Positions 6,988 to 15,282 of a stretch of DNA of 15,282 bases are shown here, piece by piece. The notes under the pieces were generated by a model. The model worked only from the letters and a program-made list of their open reading frames with translations. It searched no databases and was not told the origin of the DNA. Numbering within the stretch: position 1 is the stretch's first letter; each line of letters opens with the position of its first letter. The translations under genes were made by a program, and so were the position numbers. Source of the stretch: a bacterium (lineage in GTDB: Bacteria > Eremiobacterota > Eremiobacteria > Baltobacterales > Baltobacteraceae); the NCBI GenBank assembly GCA_021782295.1, contig JAJXVC010000018.1:1-15282 (forward strand), read 5' to 3'.

Positions 6988-7093
6988 TTTTTCCGCGCCC
7001 CCGATGGCCTTTTTCGCCTGCTATAACAGGCTTTTCGACCCCTTCGAGGCAGCCCTTCGATTGTGGGCAAAAGACCAGAAAAAGACCGAAAAA
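6988..7093. repeat. Helically phased T- and A-tracts (likely bent DNA)
   Basis: T-runs at 6988-6992, 7010-7014 and 7032-7035 are centred about 22 bases apart (two helical turns). A-runs at 7069-7072, 7079-7083 and 7089-7093 are centred about 10.5 and 10 bases apart, within an imperfect tandem repeat of AAAAGACC-like units. Phased tracts of this kind bend DNA. They lead directly to the perfect DnaA box at 7110. Confidence 0.5.
7016..7031. repeat. Short inverted repeat followed by TTTT in the origin region
   Basis: GCCTG (7016-7020) and CAGGC (7027-7031) flank a six-base CTATAA loop, with TTTT immediately after on the plus strand. The five-pair stem is weak for a terminator and no plus-strand gene precedes it. 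It may be an origin element or chance. Confidence 0.3.
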
Positions 7094-7109
7094 GCGTCGG
7101 AACAAGGGC

Positions 7110-7118
7110 TGTGGATAA
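7110..7118 (-). promoter_or_regulatory. Perfect DnaA box
   Basis: TGTGGATAA is the exact reverse complement of the consensus TTATCCACA. It lies 136 bases before the dnaA start. A weaker copy, CGTGGATAT, begins exactly 20 bases later (7130-7138) in the same orientation, about two helical turns away. Roles in initiation and in dnaA autoregulation are both plausible. Confidence 0.8.
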
Positions 7119-7253
7119 GTGTACAACTCCGTGGATATTTTCGCAGGGAGATGCCCTCATTAAGCCAAGCCGAGGAACCCACCCCGATGTTCGCAAGCTC
7201 CGGCTGCAGGGCATCGATAACGTTCTTAATCGGGCTTGTGAAGGAGCAACGGC

Positions 7254-8669
7254 ATGGCGCTGACGGTCGGCACCTCGGAGTTTTCTACGGAGCTTTGGGA
7301 GAGTGCATTAGTAGCGCTGCGCGATGCGTTTTCGAAGCCGGTTTTCGAGATGTGGATCAAGCCGATGCACTTGCTTGCTATCAACGGAAGTGAGCTCTCA
7401 TTAGGAGTTCACACCGGATTCGCACGCGAATGGGTGGAGACGCGCTTGAAATCGCAGATCGTCGAAACCTTGAGCGCCGTCTTCGGCGAAACGGTTACGT
7501 TGCGGATTCGCGTCCTCGAACCCGAAGAGATCGCGCAGCTCGCGCAGGCTGCAGCGCCGGCCCGCGAGGAGCGTGAGCCGGGCCTCTCGGCAGAAGCAAG
7601 CCCGAGCTTGGCGGTCACGCAAGCGCGCACCCTCGATACCCTGCGCAGTGCGAACCTCAACGCGCGCTACACCTTTGAAGAGTTCGTCGTCGGAAACTCC
7701 AACCGTTTCGCGCACGCCGCCGCGCAGGCGGTCGCTTCCGCTCCGGCCCGCGCGTACAATCCACTCTTTCTCTACGGCGGCGTCGGTCTCGGAAAGACGC
7801 ATCTCATGCATGCGATCGGCCACCGCGTCCTCGTCGATCATCCCGGCGCCAACCTCGTCTACGTCACCTGCGAGAAATTCACCAACGAATTCATCATCGC
7901 GTTACAAAACAACAAAACGCCGGAATTTCGAAATAAGTACCGTCAGGTCGACGTGCTGCTCATCGACGATATCCAGTTCCTCGCCGGAAAAGAGACCACG
8001 CAAGAGGAGTTCTTCCATACGTTCAATGCGCTCCACGAGTCGGGGCGCCAACTCATCATCTCCTCCGATCGTCCGCCGAAAGAGATCCAGACGCTCGAGT
8101 CGCGGCTCCGCTCCCGCTTTGAGTGGGGGCTGCTCACCGATATCCAAAACCCCGATATCGAGACGCGTGAAGCGATCCTCCGGAAGAAGGCGCAGACCGA
8201 CCGGATCCCGGTTCCCGACGACGTTACCTCGTTTATCGCCCGCGTGATTCCCTCGAACATCCGCGAACTCGAGGGAGCCTTGATCCGGGTGGTCGCCTTC
8301 GCCTCGCTCTCGAAATCGCCGATCACCACGGAGCTGGCCAGCGAAGCGCTCAAGAGCCTGATCGCCGATGCCTCGGTCAGCCGGGTCACCATTCCGAAGA
8401 TCAAAGAGGTCGTCGCGGCCGCCAACGGGCTCACCTTAAAAGAACTCGATCACCCGCGCCGCGATGCTCGCGTCGCCGGGCCCCGCCAGATCGCGATGTA
8501 CGTCGCGACCCAACTGACCAATTGTTCCCTACCCCAGATCGCGCGCGAGTTCGGGAAGAAAGATCACACGACAATTATTTACGCGCGCAACAAAATCAAA
8601 GAACAGATGATGCGCGACGAAGCATTCCGCAACCGGGTCGAGCGCCTGATCGACGCATGTCGCCGCTAA
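7254..8669 (+). CDS. dnaA: Chromosomal replication initiator DnaA
   Basis: This 471-residue initiator protein binds DnaA boxes, forms an ATP-dependent filament and opens the origin. Domain I (about 10-90, ELWESALVALRD) resembles the partner-binding domain. A poorly conserved linker covers about 91-135. The AAA+ domain has Walker A GGVGLGKT (175-182) and Walker B LLIDD (235-239). The C-terminal DNA-binding domain carries the signature DHTT (437-440) in a helix-turn-helix. The start ATG is preceded by AAGGAG seven bases upstream. It is the first plus-strand gene after the origin gap, with DnaA boxes on both sides, so autoregulation is likely. dnaN follows after 246 bases rather than directly, suggesting that dnaN has its own promoter. 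Confidence 0.98.
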   Translation: MALTVGTSEFSTELWESALVALRDAFSKPVFEMWIKPMHLLAINGSELSLGVHTGFAREWVETRLKSQIVETLSAVFGETVTLRIRVLEPEEIAQLAQAAAPAREEREPGLSAEASPSLAVTQARTLDTLRSANLNARYTFEEFVVGNSNRFAHAAAQAVASAPARAYNPLFLYGGVGLGKTHLMHAIGHRVLVDHPGANLVYVTCEKFTNEFIIALQNNKTPEFRNKYRQVDVLLIDDIQFLAGKETTQEEFFHTFNALHESGRQLIISSDRPPKEIQTLESRLRSRFEWGLLTDIQNPDIETREAILRKKAQTDRIPVPDDVTSFIARVIPSNIRELEGALIRVVAFASLSKSPITTELASEALKSLIADASVSRVTIPKIKEVVAAANGLTLKELDHPRRDARVAGPRQIAMYVATQLTNCSLPQIAREFGKKDHTTIIYARNKIKEQMMRDEAFRNRVERLIDACRR

Positions 8670-8710
8670 ACCCACTCTCCACGCACCGACGTACAGGGGC
8701 GGTGTACGAA

Positions 8711-8719
8711 GGTGGATAA
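8711..8719 (-). promoter_or_regulatory. DnaA box, one mismatch (GGTGGATAA)
   Basis: This matches the reversed consensus TGTGGATAA except for the first base. It begins three bases after the CGTACA/TGTACG inverted repeat in the dnaA-dnaN gap. Confidence 0.6.
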
Positions 8720-8768
8720 CAAAACCGTCGCTGCGATCGCCCGAAACTGCGAAGAACGGCTCGCAGCC

Positions 8769-8777
8769 TTACCCACA
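8769..8777 (+). promoter_or_regulatory. DnaA box, one mismatch (TTACCCACA)
   Basis: This matches TTATCCACA except at the fourth base. It lies on the opposite strand to the box at 8711, about 58 bases away, right after the CTGCGA/TCGCAG inverted repeat. Confidence 0.55.
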
Positions 8778-8866
8778 CGGTCGATGCGGTCGAAAGCCGC
8801 GTCCCCGTAGGCGAAAAGCGAACTTGTTCGCACGCCCCACCGCTCTACTGGTACGACGACTACTTT

Positions 8867-8872
8867 TATACT
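8867..8872 (+). promoter_or_regulatory. Candidate -10 element for dnaN
   Basis: TATACT sits inside an AT-rich patch (8861-8882), 43 bases before the dnaN start. No convincing -35 box is found 16-18 bases upstream, so this may instead be part of an unwinding element. Confidence 0.3.
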
Positions 8873-8915
8873 CAATAAAGAACGACGGCTTACATGCAAG
8901 AGGACGTGAGTAACT

Positions 8916-10034
8916 GTGAAGCTATCTTGTGAGACCAAGGAAATCTCGGCCGCCGTTGGCGCGGCAAACAAAGTCGTAAACGCGCACACGACGGTGCCGA
9001 TCCTTTCCAACGTACTCATTCAAGCCGAGAACGGCTCCGTCTCCGTACGCGCAACCGACCTCGAACTGACCCTCGAGCAGCGGCTCAAGGCCGAGATTGA
9101 AGAACCGGGCAGCGTCACCGTGCCGGCAAAGCTGTTCGCAGGTTATCTGGCGAACCTCTCGCAGACCTCGACGCTCGACCTCAGCGGAACGCCGAATCGC
9201 GTCAGCGTGAAGTGCGAACGAACGAACTACGATTTCAACGCGCTCCCAGGCGAGGAATATCCGCCGCTGCCGGCCGCCGTCAAAGGCGCCCAATTCGCGC
9301 TCTCCGGAAAACGTCTGCGCGAAGGAATCGACGCCGTCATTTTTGCCGCGGCCTCCGAAGAAGCGCGCGGCGCGGTCATGATGGGAACGCTGCTCGAGAT
9401 CGAAGGCGACAAACTCACGATGGTAGCGACCGATGGTTACCGGCTCGCGCGCTACGAAACCACGCTCGATGAATCGCCGGGCGGACACGAACGTTTTATC
9501 GTGCCGTCGCGAGCGCTCGCCGAGACCGCGCGTAATCTCGCCGGTGCCGATCGCGTGAGCGTTAACGTCCTCGGCGCGCAAAACAATCAGTTACAATTCT
9601 CCGCTGAAAACGCCGCCGTAACGGTGCGATTGGTTGACGGACAATATCCGAATTACCAGCAGGTGATCCCGGCGAAATTCGACCGGAAAATCACCGCGAA
9701 CGTCTCCACGCTCGTCGGCGCGCTACGCCGTGCCGAACTCGTCGCCGGCGACCGCGCTTCAATGGTGAAGATGAATCTCTCCAATCACACGCTGATCGTC
9801 ACCGCAAACTCCGAACGTTCCGGAAACGCCTACGAAGAGATCGAGATCGACCAAGTCGGTGACGATCTCACGATCGCGTTCAACGCGCGTTATATGATCG
9901 AAGTGCTCAACCACGTGAAGAGCTCGCAGTGTCACATTGAATTCGTCGGCCCACTTTCGCCCGCGGCTTTGACCCCGGCCGAACCGACGGAAGGTGCGTC
10001 GCAGCTCTACGTGCTGATGCCGTTGCGCCAATAA
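8916..10034 (+). CDS. dnaN: DNA polymerase III beta subunit (sliding clamp)
   Basis: This 372-residue protein has standard family length and would fold as three clamp domains of about 120 residues. The ring dimer tethers the polymerase to DNA. Typical stretches are the start VKLSCETKEIS, NVLIQAENGSVSVRATDLE, DGYRLARYE, VDGQYPNYQQVIP and the C-terminal LYVLMPLRQ, which matches the usual YVIMPM/LR ending. The start is GTG 8916, fixed by similarity to the family's MKF/LxC beginning. AGAGGA lies about 11 bases upstream, which is rather far. recF begins four bases after the stop. Confidence 0.97.
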   Translation: MKLSCETKEISAAVGAANKVVNAHTTVPILSNVLIQAENGSVSVRATDLELTLEQRLKAEIEEPGSVTVPAKLFAGYLANLSQTSTLDLSGTPNRVSVKCERTNYDFNALPGEEYPPLPAAVKGAQFALSGKRLREGIDAVIFAAASEEARGAVMMGTLLEIEGDKLTMVATDGYRLARYETTLDESPGGHERFIVPSRALAETARNLAGADRVSVNVLGAQNNQLQFSAENAAVTVRLVDGQYPNYQQVIPAKFDRKITANVSTLVGALRRAELVAGDRASMVKMNLSNHTLIVTANSERSGNAYEEIEIDQVGDDLTIAFNARYMIEVLNHVKSSQCHIEFVGPLSPAALTPAEPTEGASQLYVLMPLRQ

Positions 10035-10038
10035 CTCG

Positions 10039-11142
10039 ATGCGCATCACGCGCATTTCGTTGGCAAATTGCCGCAATTACGGCGAGGCGACGATCGAGCC
10101 GCAAACGGGGCTCAACGTCTTTCTGGGGCGTAACGCGCAAGGGAAGAGTAATCTTCTCGAAGCGATCGGTTTGTTAGGCACCGGAAAATCTTTTCGCACC
10201 TCACGCGAAGCAGAGATCGTCCGTGACGGCTACGGCATCGCCGCCGTCAGTGCCGAAGCGGTCGTTCGTTCAGGGAACGTCACCCTCGGCTGTACCATCG
10301 CGCGCGGGGAGCGCGCAACGCGCAAGACGCTGACCATCAACGGTCGGGCGGTGCGATACGCCCACTTTCTCGGGAGGCTCCGTGTGGTGAGCTTCGCTCC
10401 CGCCGACCTCGCGTTGATCGTCGGAGCACCGGGCCTGCGGCGCGCTTTTTTAAATCTCGCCTTGGCACAGGAGCAGCCGCATTATTACACCGCGTTAGCG
10501 ATGTACACGCGGACGTTACGCCAGAAAAACGCACTCCTTCGCGCCGGTCCGCCCTACGACGAAGAGCTCTTCGCCATTTACGATCGGACGATGCTCGAAC
10601 GCGGCGCGCGCATGACGCTGGCGCGCGCGCAGTACGTGCAAGCGCTGAGCCCGCATGCCCGCGCCGAGCACCATCGTTGGAGCGCGGGCGAAGAATTCGC
10701 GCTCGGCTATAGCAGCGCGATCGGGTACGAGATCGGCGACGACGAAGCGGCGCTGCGCGAACGGTTTGCGCGCGCGCTCGACGCGGCGCGCCCCCGCGAA
10801 CGGGCGCGCGGGATAGCGCTCGTCGGCCCACACCGCGACGACCTGACGCTCGCGCTCGAGGGACGTCCGCTCGCGGAGTACGGCTCGCAAGGGCAGCATC
10901 GCACCGCGCTGCTGGCATTGAAGGTCGCCGAGTACCGCGCGATGGCCGCGGCGACCGGCGAGGCGCCGCTCTTGCTGCTCGACGACGTCCTCTCCGAGCT
11001 CGATCCCGACCGAGCGCGCCGTTTTCTCGAGGGATTGGGCGACTTCGAACAGGCCTTCGTCACCGCGACGCACCTCGAGCATGCATTGCCGGGTGCAACG
11101 GCGTTCTCGATCGAGGGCGCGCGGGTCGAACGCGTCGCATGA
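10039..11142 (+). CDS. recF: DNA replication and repair protein RecF
   Basis: This 367-residue SMC-like ATPase works with RecO and RecR to load RecA at single-strand gaps. It opens with MRITRISLANCRNY, has Walker A GRNAQGKS (30-37), a signature SQGQHRTALLALK in place of the usual SxGQ/GEQ pattern, and Walker B LLLLDDVLSELD, followed by the switch VTATH. The start ATG is four bases after the dnaN stop with no clear ribosome-binding site, so translation is probably coupled. Its TGA overlaps the next ATG by four bases (ATGA). The dnaN-recF order is typical. Confidence 0.96.
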   Translation: MRITRISLANCRNYGEATIEPQTGLNVFLGRNAQGKSNLLEAIGLLGTGKSFRTSREAEIVRDGYGIAAVSAEAVVRSGNVTLGCTIARGERATRKTLTINGRAVRYAHFLGRLRVVSFAPADLALIVGAPGLRRAFLNLALAQEQPHYYTALAMYTRTLRQKNALLRAGPPYDEELFAIYDRTMLERGARMTLARAQYVQALSPHARAEHHRWSAGEEFALGYSSAIGYEIGDDEAALRERFARALDAARPRERARGIALVGPHRDDLTLALEGRPLAEYGSQGQHRTALLALKVAEYRAMAAATGEAPLLLLDDVLSELDPDRARRFLEGLGDFEQAFVTATHLEHALPGATAFSIEGARVERVA

Positions 11143-11981
11143 AATTCACCGCGCTCGGCGAGGCGTTACGCAGCATCGATCTCGGCACCCCGATCGGCGA
11201 CCCGCTCGCGATATTGCAGGGCCATTGGGGCGAGATCGTCGGGATCGCGCTCGCCGGGCATACCTACCCGCGCGCCTTTGCCGGCGGAGAACTGACGATC
11301 GTCGCGAGTTCGAACGGGTGGATCGCCAACCTCGCCTGGCTCGAAGAGGCGATTCTCAAGCAACTCGCGCTCCACGGCTACGAGGTAACGAAGCTGATCT
11401 ACCGCGTCGGCCGGATTCCGGGGCGCAAGGCGCGCCCCGCGCAGGCATCGCCGGGGAGCGCGACCGCACGATCGGCAATCCGGGAGCAGCGACCGCCGAG
11501 TAAGGATGCCAAAGAAGCGCTCGCTCGGCTTCGCGCTGAAATCGAGGCCGACCGGCGGGCAAAAGCCGCTCTCGGGTGGAACGTATGCAACCGATGTGGA
11601 GCGCCGATCGCGCCCCATGCCGGGACGACCTGCGTCCTCTGCACGCTCGCTGCTAGCGAGCAGCGCACCCGTACGCTCGCACGCCTGCTCTTCGATGAGC
11701 CGTGGATGAGCTTCGAGCGCGCGCACGTCGCAGTAACCGGGCTGACGCGTGAGGATTTTTCCGCTGTGCGCCGTGAGTTATTGCGTCGCTGGGGGGATAT
11801 CGTCAATCGGCTCGCGCGAGGGCGCGGAACTCCCATCGCGGATCGGGAGCGGGCGGTCGCACTTGCGTTCGTCGCCCTCAAGACCGGCCGCGTGCCCGAC
11901 GAACTCGCTCCCGCAACGTTGCGAAACGAGTTCGGAGACGAAATGTACGCTCGACTCTTTGGAACTGAAACGACAAGATAG
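11139..11981 (+). CDS. DUF721/DciA-like protein with a four-cysteine zinc-ribbon-like insert
   Basis: Residues 1-95 fit the DUF721 family: HWGEIVGIALAGHTYP, GGELTIVASSNGWIANL and LEEAILKQL. DciA proteins of this family help load the replicative helicase in the many bacteria without DnaC/DnaI. After a charged linker, C150 and C153 (CNRC) and C165 and C168 (CVLC) form a CxxC-11-CxxC pattern, expected to bind zinc. A further, mainly helical domain of about 100 residues follows (about 178-275), which I do not recognise. At 280 residues it is much longer than common DUF721 proteins of about 100-180 residues. It overlaps recF by four bases and is followed three bases later by gyrB, so it belongs to the dnaN-recF-gyrB cluster. 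Assignment as a helicase loader is from family and position only. Confidence 0.8.
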   Translation: MKFTALGEALRSIDLGTPIGDPLAILQGHWGEIVGIALAGHTYPRAFAGGELTIVASSNGWIANLAWLEEAILKQLALHGYEVTKLIYRVGRIPGRKARPAQASPGSATARSAIREQRPPSKDAKEALARLRAEIEADRRAKAALGWNVCNRCGAPIAPHAGTTCVLCTLAASEQRTRTLARLLFDEPWMSFERAHVAVTGLTREDFSAVRRELLRRWGDIVNRLARGRGTPIADRERAVALAFVALKTGRVPDELAPATLRNEFGDEMYARLFGTETTR

Positions 11982-11984
11982 GTT

Positions 11985-13883
<1,899 letters not shown>

Positions 13884-13938
13884 GAAAGGCTCCGGTGGCG
13901 GGGGCTCCGCTCCTTTGGGGCGCATAGTGCAGAGAAGA

Positions 13939-15282
13939 ATGCGCACGCGACTCGCCGTGCCCGCGGCTGCTCTCGTCCTCCTCATCGTTCTCGCCGTCAC
14001 GAGCGGCGCGGCGATCCTCCGCATGGGGATCGAGGCGCTCGGCTCGCTCGCGCTCGGAGGGAACCTGCGTATCGCGTCGATCGAGCGGGCGGGGGAGCGC
14101 TTCGATCTCCACGATCTCCGTTTTACCTGCGACGGGATGACGATCGCGCGGATCGCCGACCTACGGGTCGGCTTTCGCTTCCGCGATCTGCTTCCCGGAA
14201 GCCGCCATCGTTTCGGCATCGACAGCCTCGAGCTCGACGGTGCGCGCTTCGCCCTCGTTCGGCTTTCCGACGGCAGCTTCGCCCTCCCGACATTTCCCTT
14301 TGCGGGCCCGAGCTATCCGCAACCCTCGAACCGCGTCCCGCTGGCGATCGCGGTGCGCGTCCGCGATGCTTCGCTGCGCTTCTCCGATACGCACGGCGAT
14401 GCGGTGCGTGTCGTTTCGATCGATGCGGCGGGGCACTTCGATTCCGCTGCGCGCAGTACGCTGCGCGCCGACGGGCGCGTTCTCGGCCCTGGAGGCTCGC
14501 CGTTCTCGCTTCACGGCGGCGCCGACGCGGCGCTGCACCTCGCGCGCTATCGACTCACCACGCGATCGTTGCCGTTGGTCACCGCGCTGCGCGTGCTCCT
14601 CGGCCGCGGTTCGCGGGTGCAATTGCGTGCCGGAAGCGCACGGGATCTTCGCGCGACGCTCTATGCAATCGGTGCGCGCGGCCGCTACCACCTCGATCTC
14701 CAAGCGCAGCTTCGCGGCGGCGTTCTCGACGTTCCCGGGCTCGCCGTGCCGATCGACCACCTCGCAGGTGCGCTCGCACTGCGCGAGGGAGGGCTCTATA
14801 TCAGACATCTCGCCGGCGAGCTCGCCGGTATTCCCGTCGCCGCAAACGGCGGCATCTTCGACTGGGGATCACCGCAACTGCGCATCGCGATCTCGGGCAG
14901 CGGTCGAACCGAGCGACTCGCGACGGCGCTCCCATGGCTGCGCGGGCGACCGCTCCACGGCGAAGTCGCCTTCGGTGCGCTCGCCGAAGGCGCGCCGGAG
15001 GCGCCGGTGCTGCGGGTACGGGTGCAAGCGGCGACGATGCGCTACGGCGCCTACCGTGTCGAGCAACTCTCCGCGCACGCAATCTACAGCGACGGCCGAC
15101 TCGCGATCTCTGAGGCGCACGCGAACTATGGGCGCCTCCGGTTATCCCTCCACGGTGCTCTCCGCACGGCGGGGCCCGTTCGCAGCGAGTTCCTCGTTCA
15201 CGGCTCCGGCGATGCCGCCGATCTTCCGATGCTCGGTGAGCTCTTGGGGCGGGAACCTCTGCGCCTCGATCTCGTCGTTCGC
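13939..15282 (+). CDS. AsmA/TamB-like membrane-anchored protein (3' end beyond window)
   Basis: An open frame of 448 codons runs from ATG 13939 to the window end without a stop. Residues 4-26 form one hydrophobic N-terminal segment (signal anchor). The rest is rich in short alternating strands with many Leu, Arg and Asp residues and repeated patterns such as LRxADLRVGF, IDSLELDGARFAL, VRVRDASLRF and IRHLAGELAGIPV. This is the style of AsmA, TamB and DUF748-type proteins that span the periplasm as long beta-grooves and move lipids or help outer-membrane assembly. No single signature motif proves the subfamily. The ribosome-binding site is weak (AGAGAAG). The 55-base gap after gyrB has a direct repeat GGCTCCG (13888, 13903) but no clear terminator. 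Its presence argues for an outer membrane. Confidence 0.68.
   Translation, partial: MRTRLAVPAAALVLLIVLAVTSGAAILRMGIEALGSLALGGNLRIASIERAGERFDLHDLRFTCDGMTIARIADLRVGFRFRDLLPGSRHRFGIDSLELDGARFALVRLSDGSFALPTFPFAGPSYPQPSNRVPLAIAVRVRDASLRFSDTHGDAVRVVSIDAAGHFDSAARSTLRADGRVLGPGGSPFSLHGGADAALHLARYRLTTRSLPLVTALRVLLGRGSRVQLRAGSARDLRATLYAIGARGRYHLDLQAQLRGGVLDVPGLAVPIDHLAGALALREGGLYIRHLAGELAGIPVAANGGIFDWGSPQLRIAISGSGRTERLATALPWLRGRPLHGEVAFGALAEGAPEAPVLRVRVQAATMRYGAYRVEQLSAHAIYSDGRLAISEAHANYGRLRLSLHGALRTAGPVRSEFLVHGSGDAADLPMLGELLGREPLRLDLVVR

Larger units (their letters stand above)
6941..7253. other. Probable oriC segment between rpmH and dnaA
   Basis: This is the longest gene-free stretch in the window and the point where gene direction flips from leftward to rightward. 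It contains one perfect DnaA box (7110-7118), a TGTGTATAG variant (6973-6981), weaker two-mismatch candidates at 6950-6958, 7062-7070 and 7130-7138, phased A/T tracts (6988-7093) and a short hairpin (7016-7031). No clearly AT-rich unwinding element stands out. The dnaA promoter must lie here, but no convincing -35/-10 pair was found. AAGGAG at 7241-7246 is the dnaA ribosome-binding site. Confidence 0.68.
8670..8915. other. dnaA-dnaN intergenic region, possible second half of the origin
   Basis: This 246-base non-coding gap holds two one-mismatch DnaA boxes in opposite orientation (8711-8719, 8769-8777). It also holds inverted repeats CGTACA/TGTACG (8690-8695 and 8703-8708) and CTGCGA/TCGCAG (8747-8752 and 8761-8766), and an AT-rich patch around 8861-8882. 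Bacillus-type origins have boxes on both sides of dnaA, with unwinding in the dnaA-dnaN gap. The layout here resembles that. Confidence 0.5.

Noticed and set aside
7063..7263. Small plus-strand open frame in the origin gap
   Set aside because: It spans the DnaA box and the dnaA ribosome-binding site, runs into dnaA in another frame and has no recognisable features.
8894..8932. Tiny open frame (ATG CAA GAG ...) overlapping the dnaN start
   Set aside because: Only 12 codons and no good ribosome-binding site. It is a possible leader peptide but unsupported.
8666..9019. Minus-strand open frame across the dnaA-dnaN gap
   Set aside because: It overlaps the start of dnaN antisense, has no ribosome-binding site that I could see and matches nothing I recognise.
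13884..13938. Possible terminator after gyrB
   Set aside because: AAAGG/CCTTT arms and a CTCCG/CGGGG stem can be drawn, but they are not continuous and no T-run follows.

Overview
The window looks like the chromosomal replication-origin neighbourhood of a GC-rich bacterium. Nine genes on the minus strand and six on the plus strand diverge from a 403-bp gap that carries DnaA-box-like sequences. The order rpmH-rnpA-yidD-yidC-khpB-mnmE-mnmG-rsmG on one side and dnaA-dnaN-recF-dciA(DUF721)-gyrB on the other is the classic bacterial oriC layout. A partial AsmA/TamB-like protein at the right edge suggests a diderm envelope, yet YidC is the short form without a large periplasmic domain. That mix, with the high GC, would fit a deep-branching phylum such as Eremiobacterota (WPS-2). 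This placement is an impression from gene order and protein style, not a search result.

Left arm (minus strand, read right to left). A good sigma70-type promoter (6911-6940) drives rpmH through a short leader with a GC hairpin and T-run. The genes from rpmH to rsmG are tightly packed, with several ATGA/GTGA/TAATG overlaps. They cover ribosome and tRNA maturation (L34, RNase P protein, MnmE/MnmG wobble-uridine modification, RsmG 16S rRNA methylation) and membrane protein insertion (YidD, YidC, with KhpB). The standout is mnmE: a complete VOC/glyoxalase-fold domain with FosA-like metal ligands is fused in frame before a full-length MnmE. Past rsmG, a near-perfect 16-bp parS palindrome lies in a 63-bp gap. 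The next gene is a tRNA nucleotidyltransferase (partial), not the often-seen parA-parB.

Origin. The rpmH-dnaA gap (6851-7253) holds one perfect DnaA box, several degenerate ones and helically phased A/T tracts. The dnaA-dnaN gap (8670-8915) holds two further one-mismatch boxes in opposite orientation, inverted repeats and an AT-rich patch. A bipartite origin around dnaA is plausible.

Right arm (plus strand). DnaA (initiator), DnaN (clamp), RecF (gap repair), a DUF721/DciA-type protein with a four-cysteine zinc-ribbon-like insert and an extra C-terminal domain, and GyrB form the replication cluster. recF and dciA overlap, and gyrB follows dciA after 3 bp. The AsmA/TamB-like gene then runs off the end of the window.
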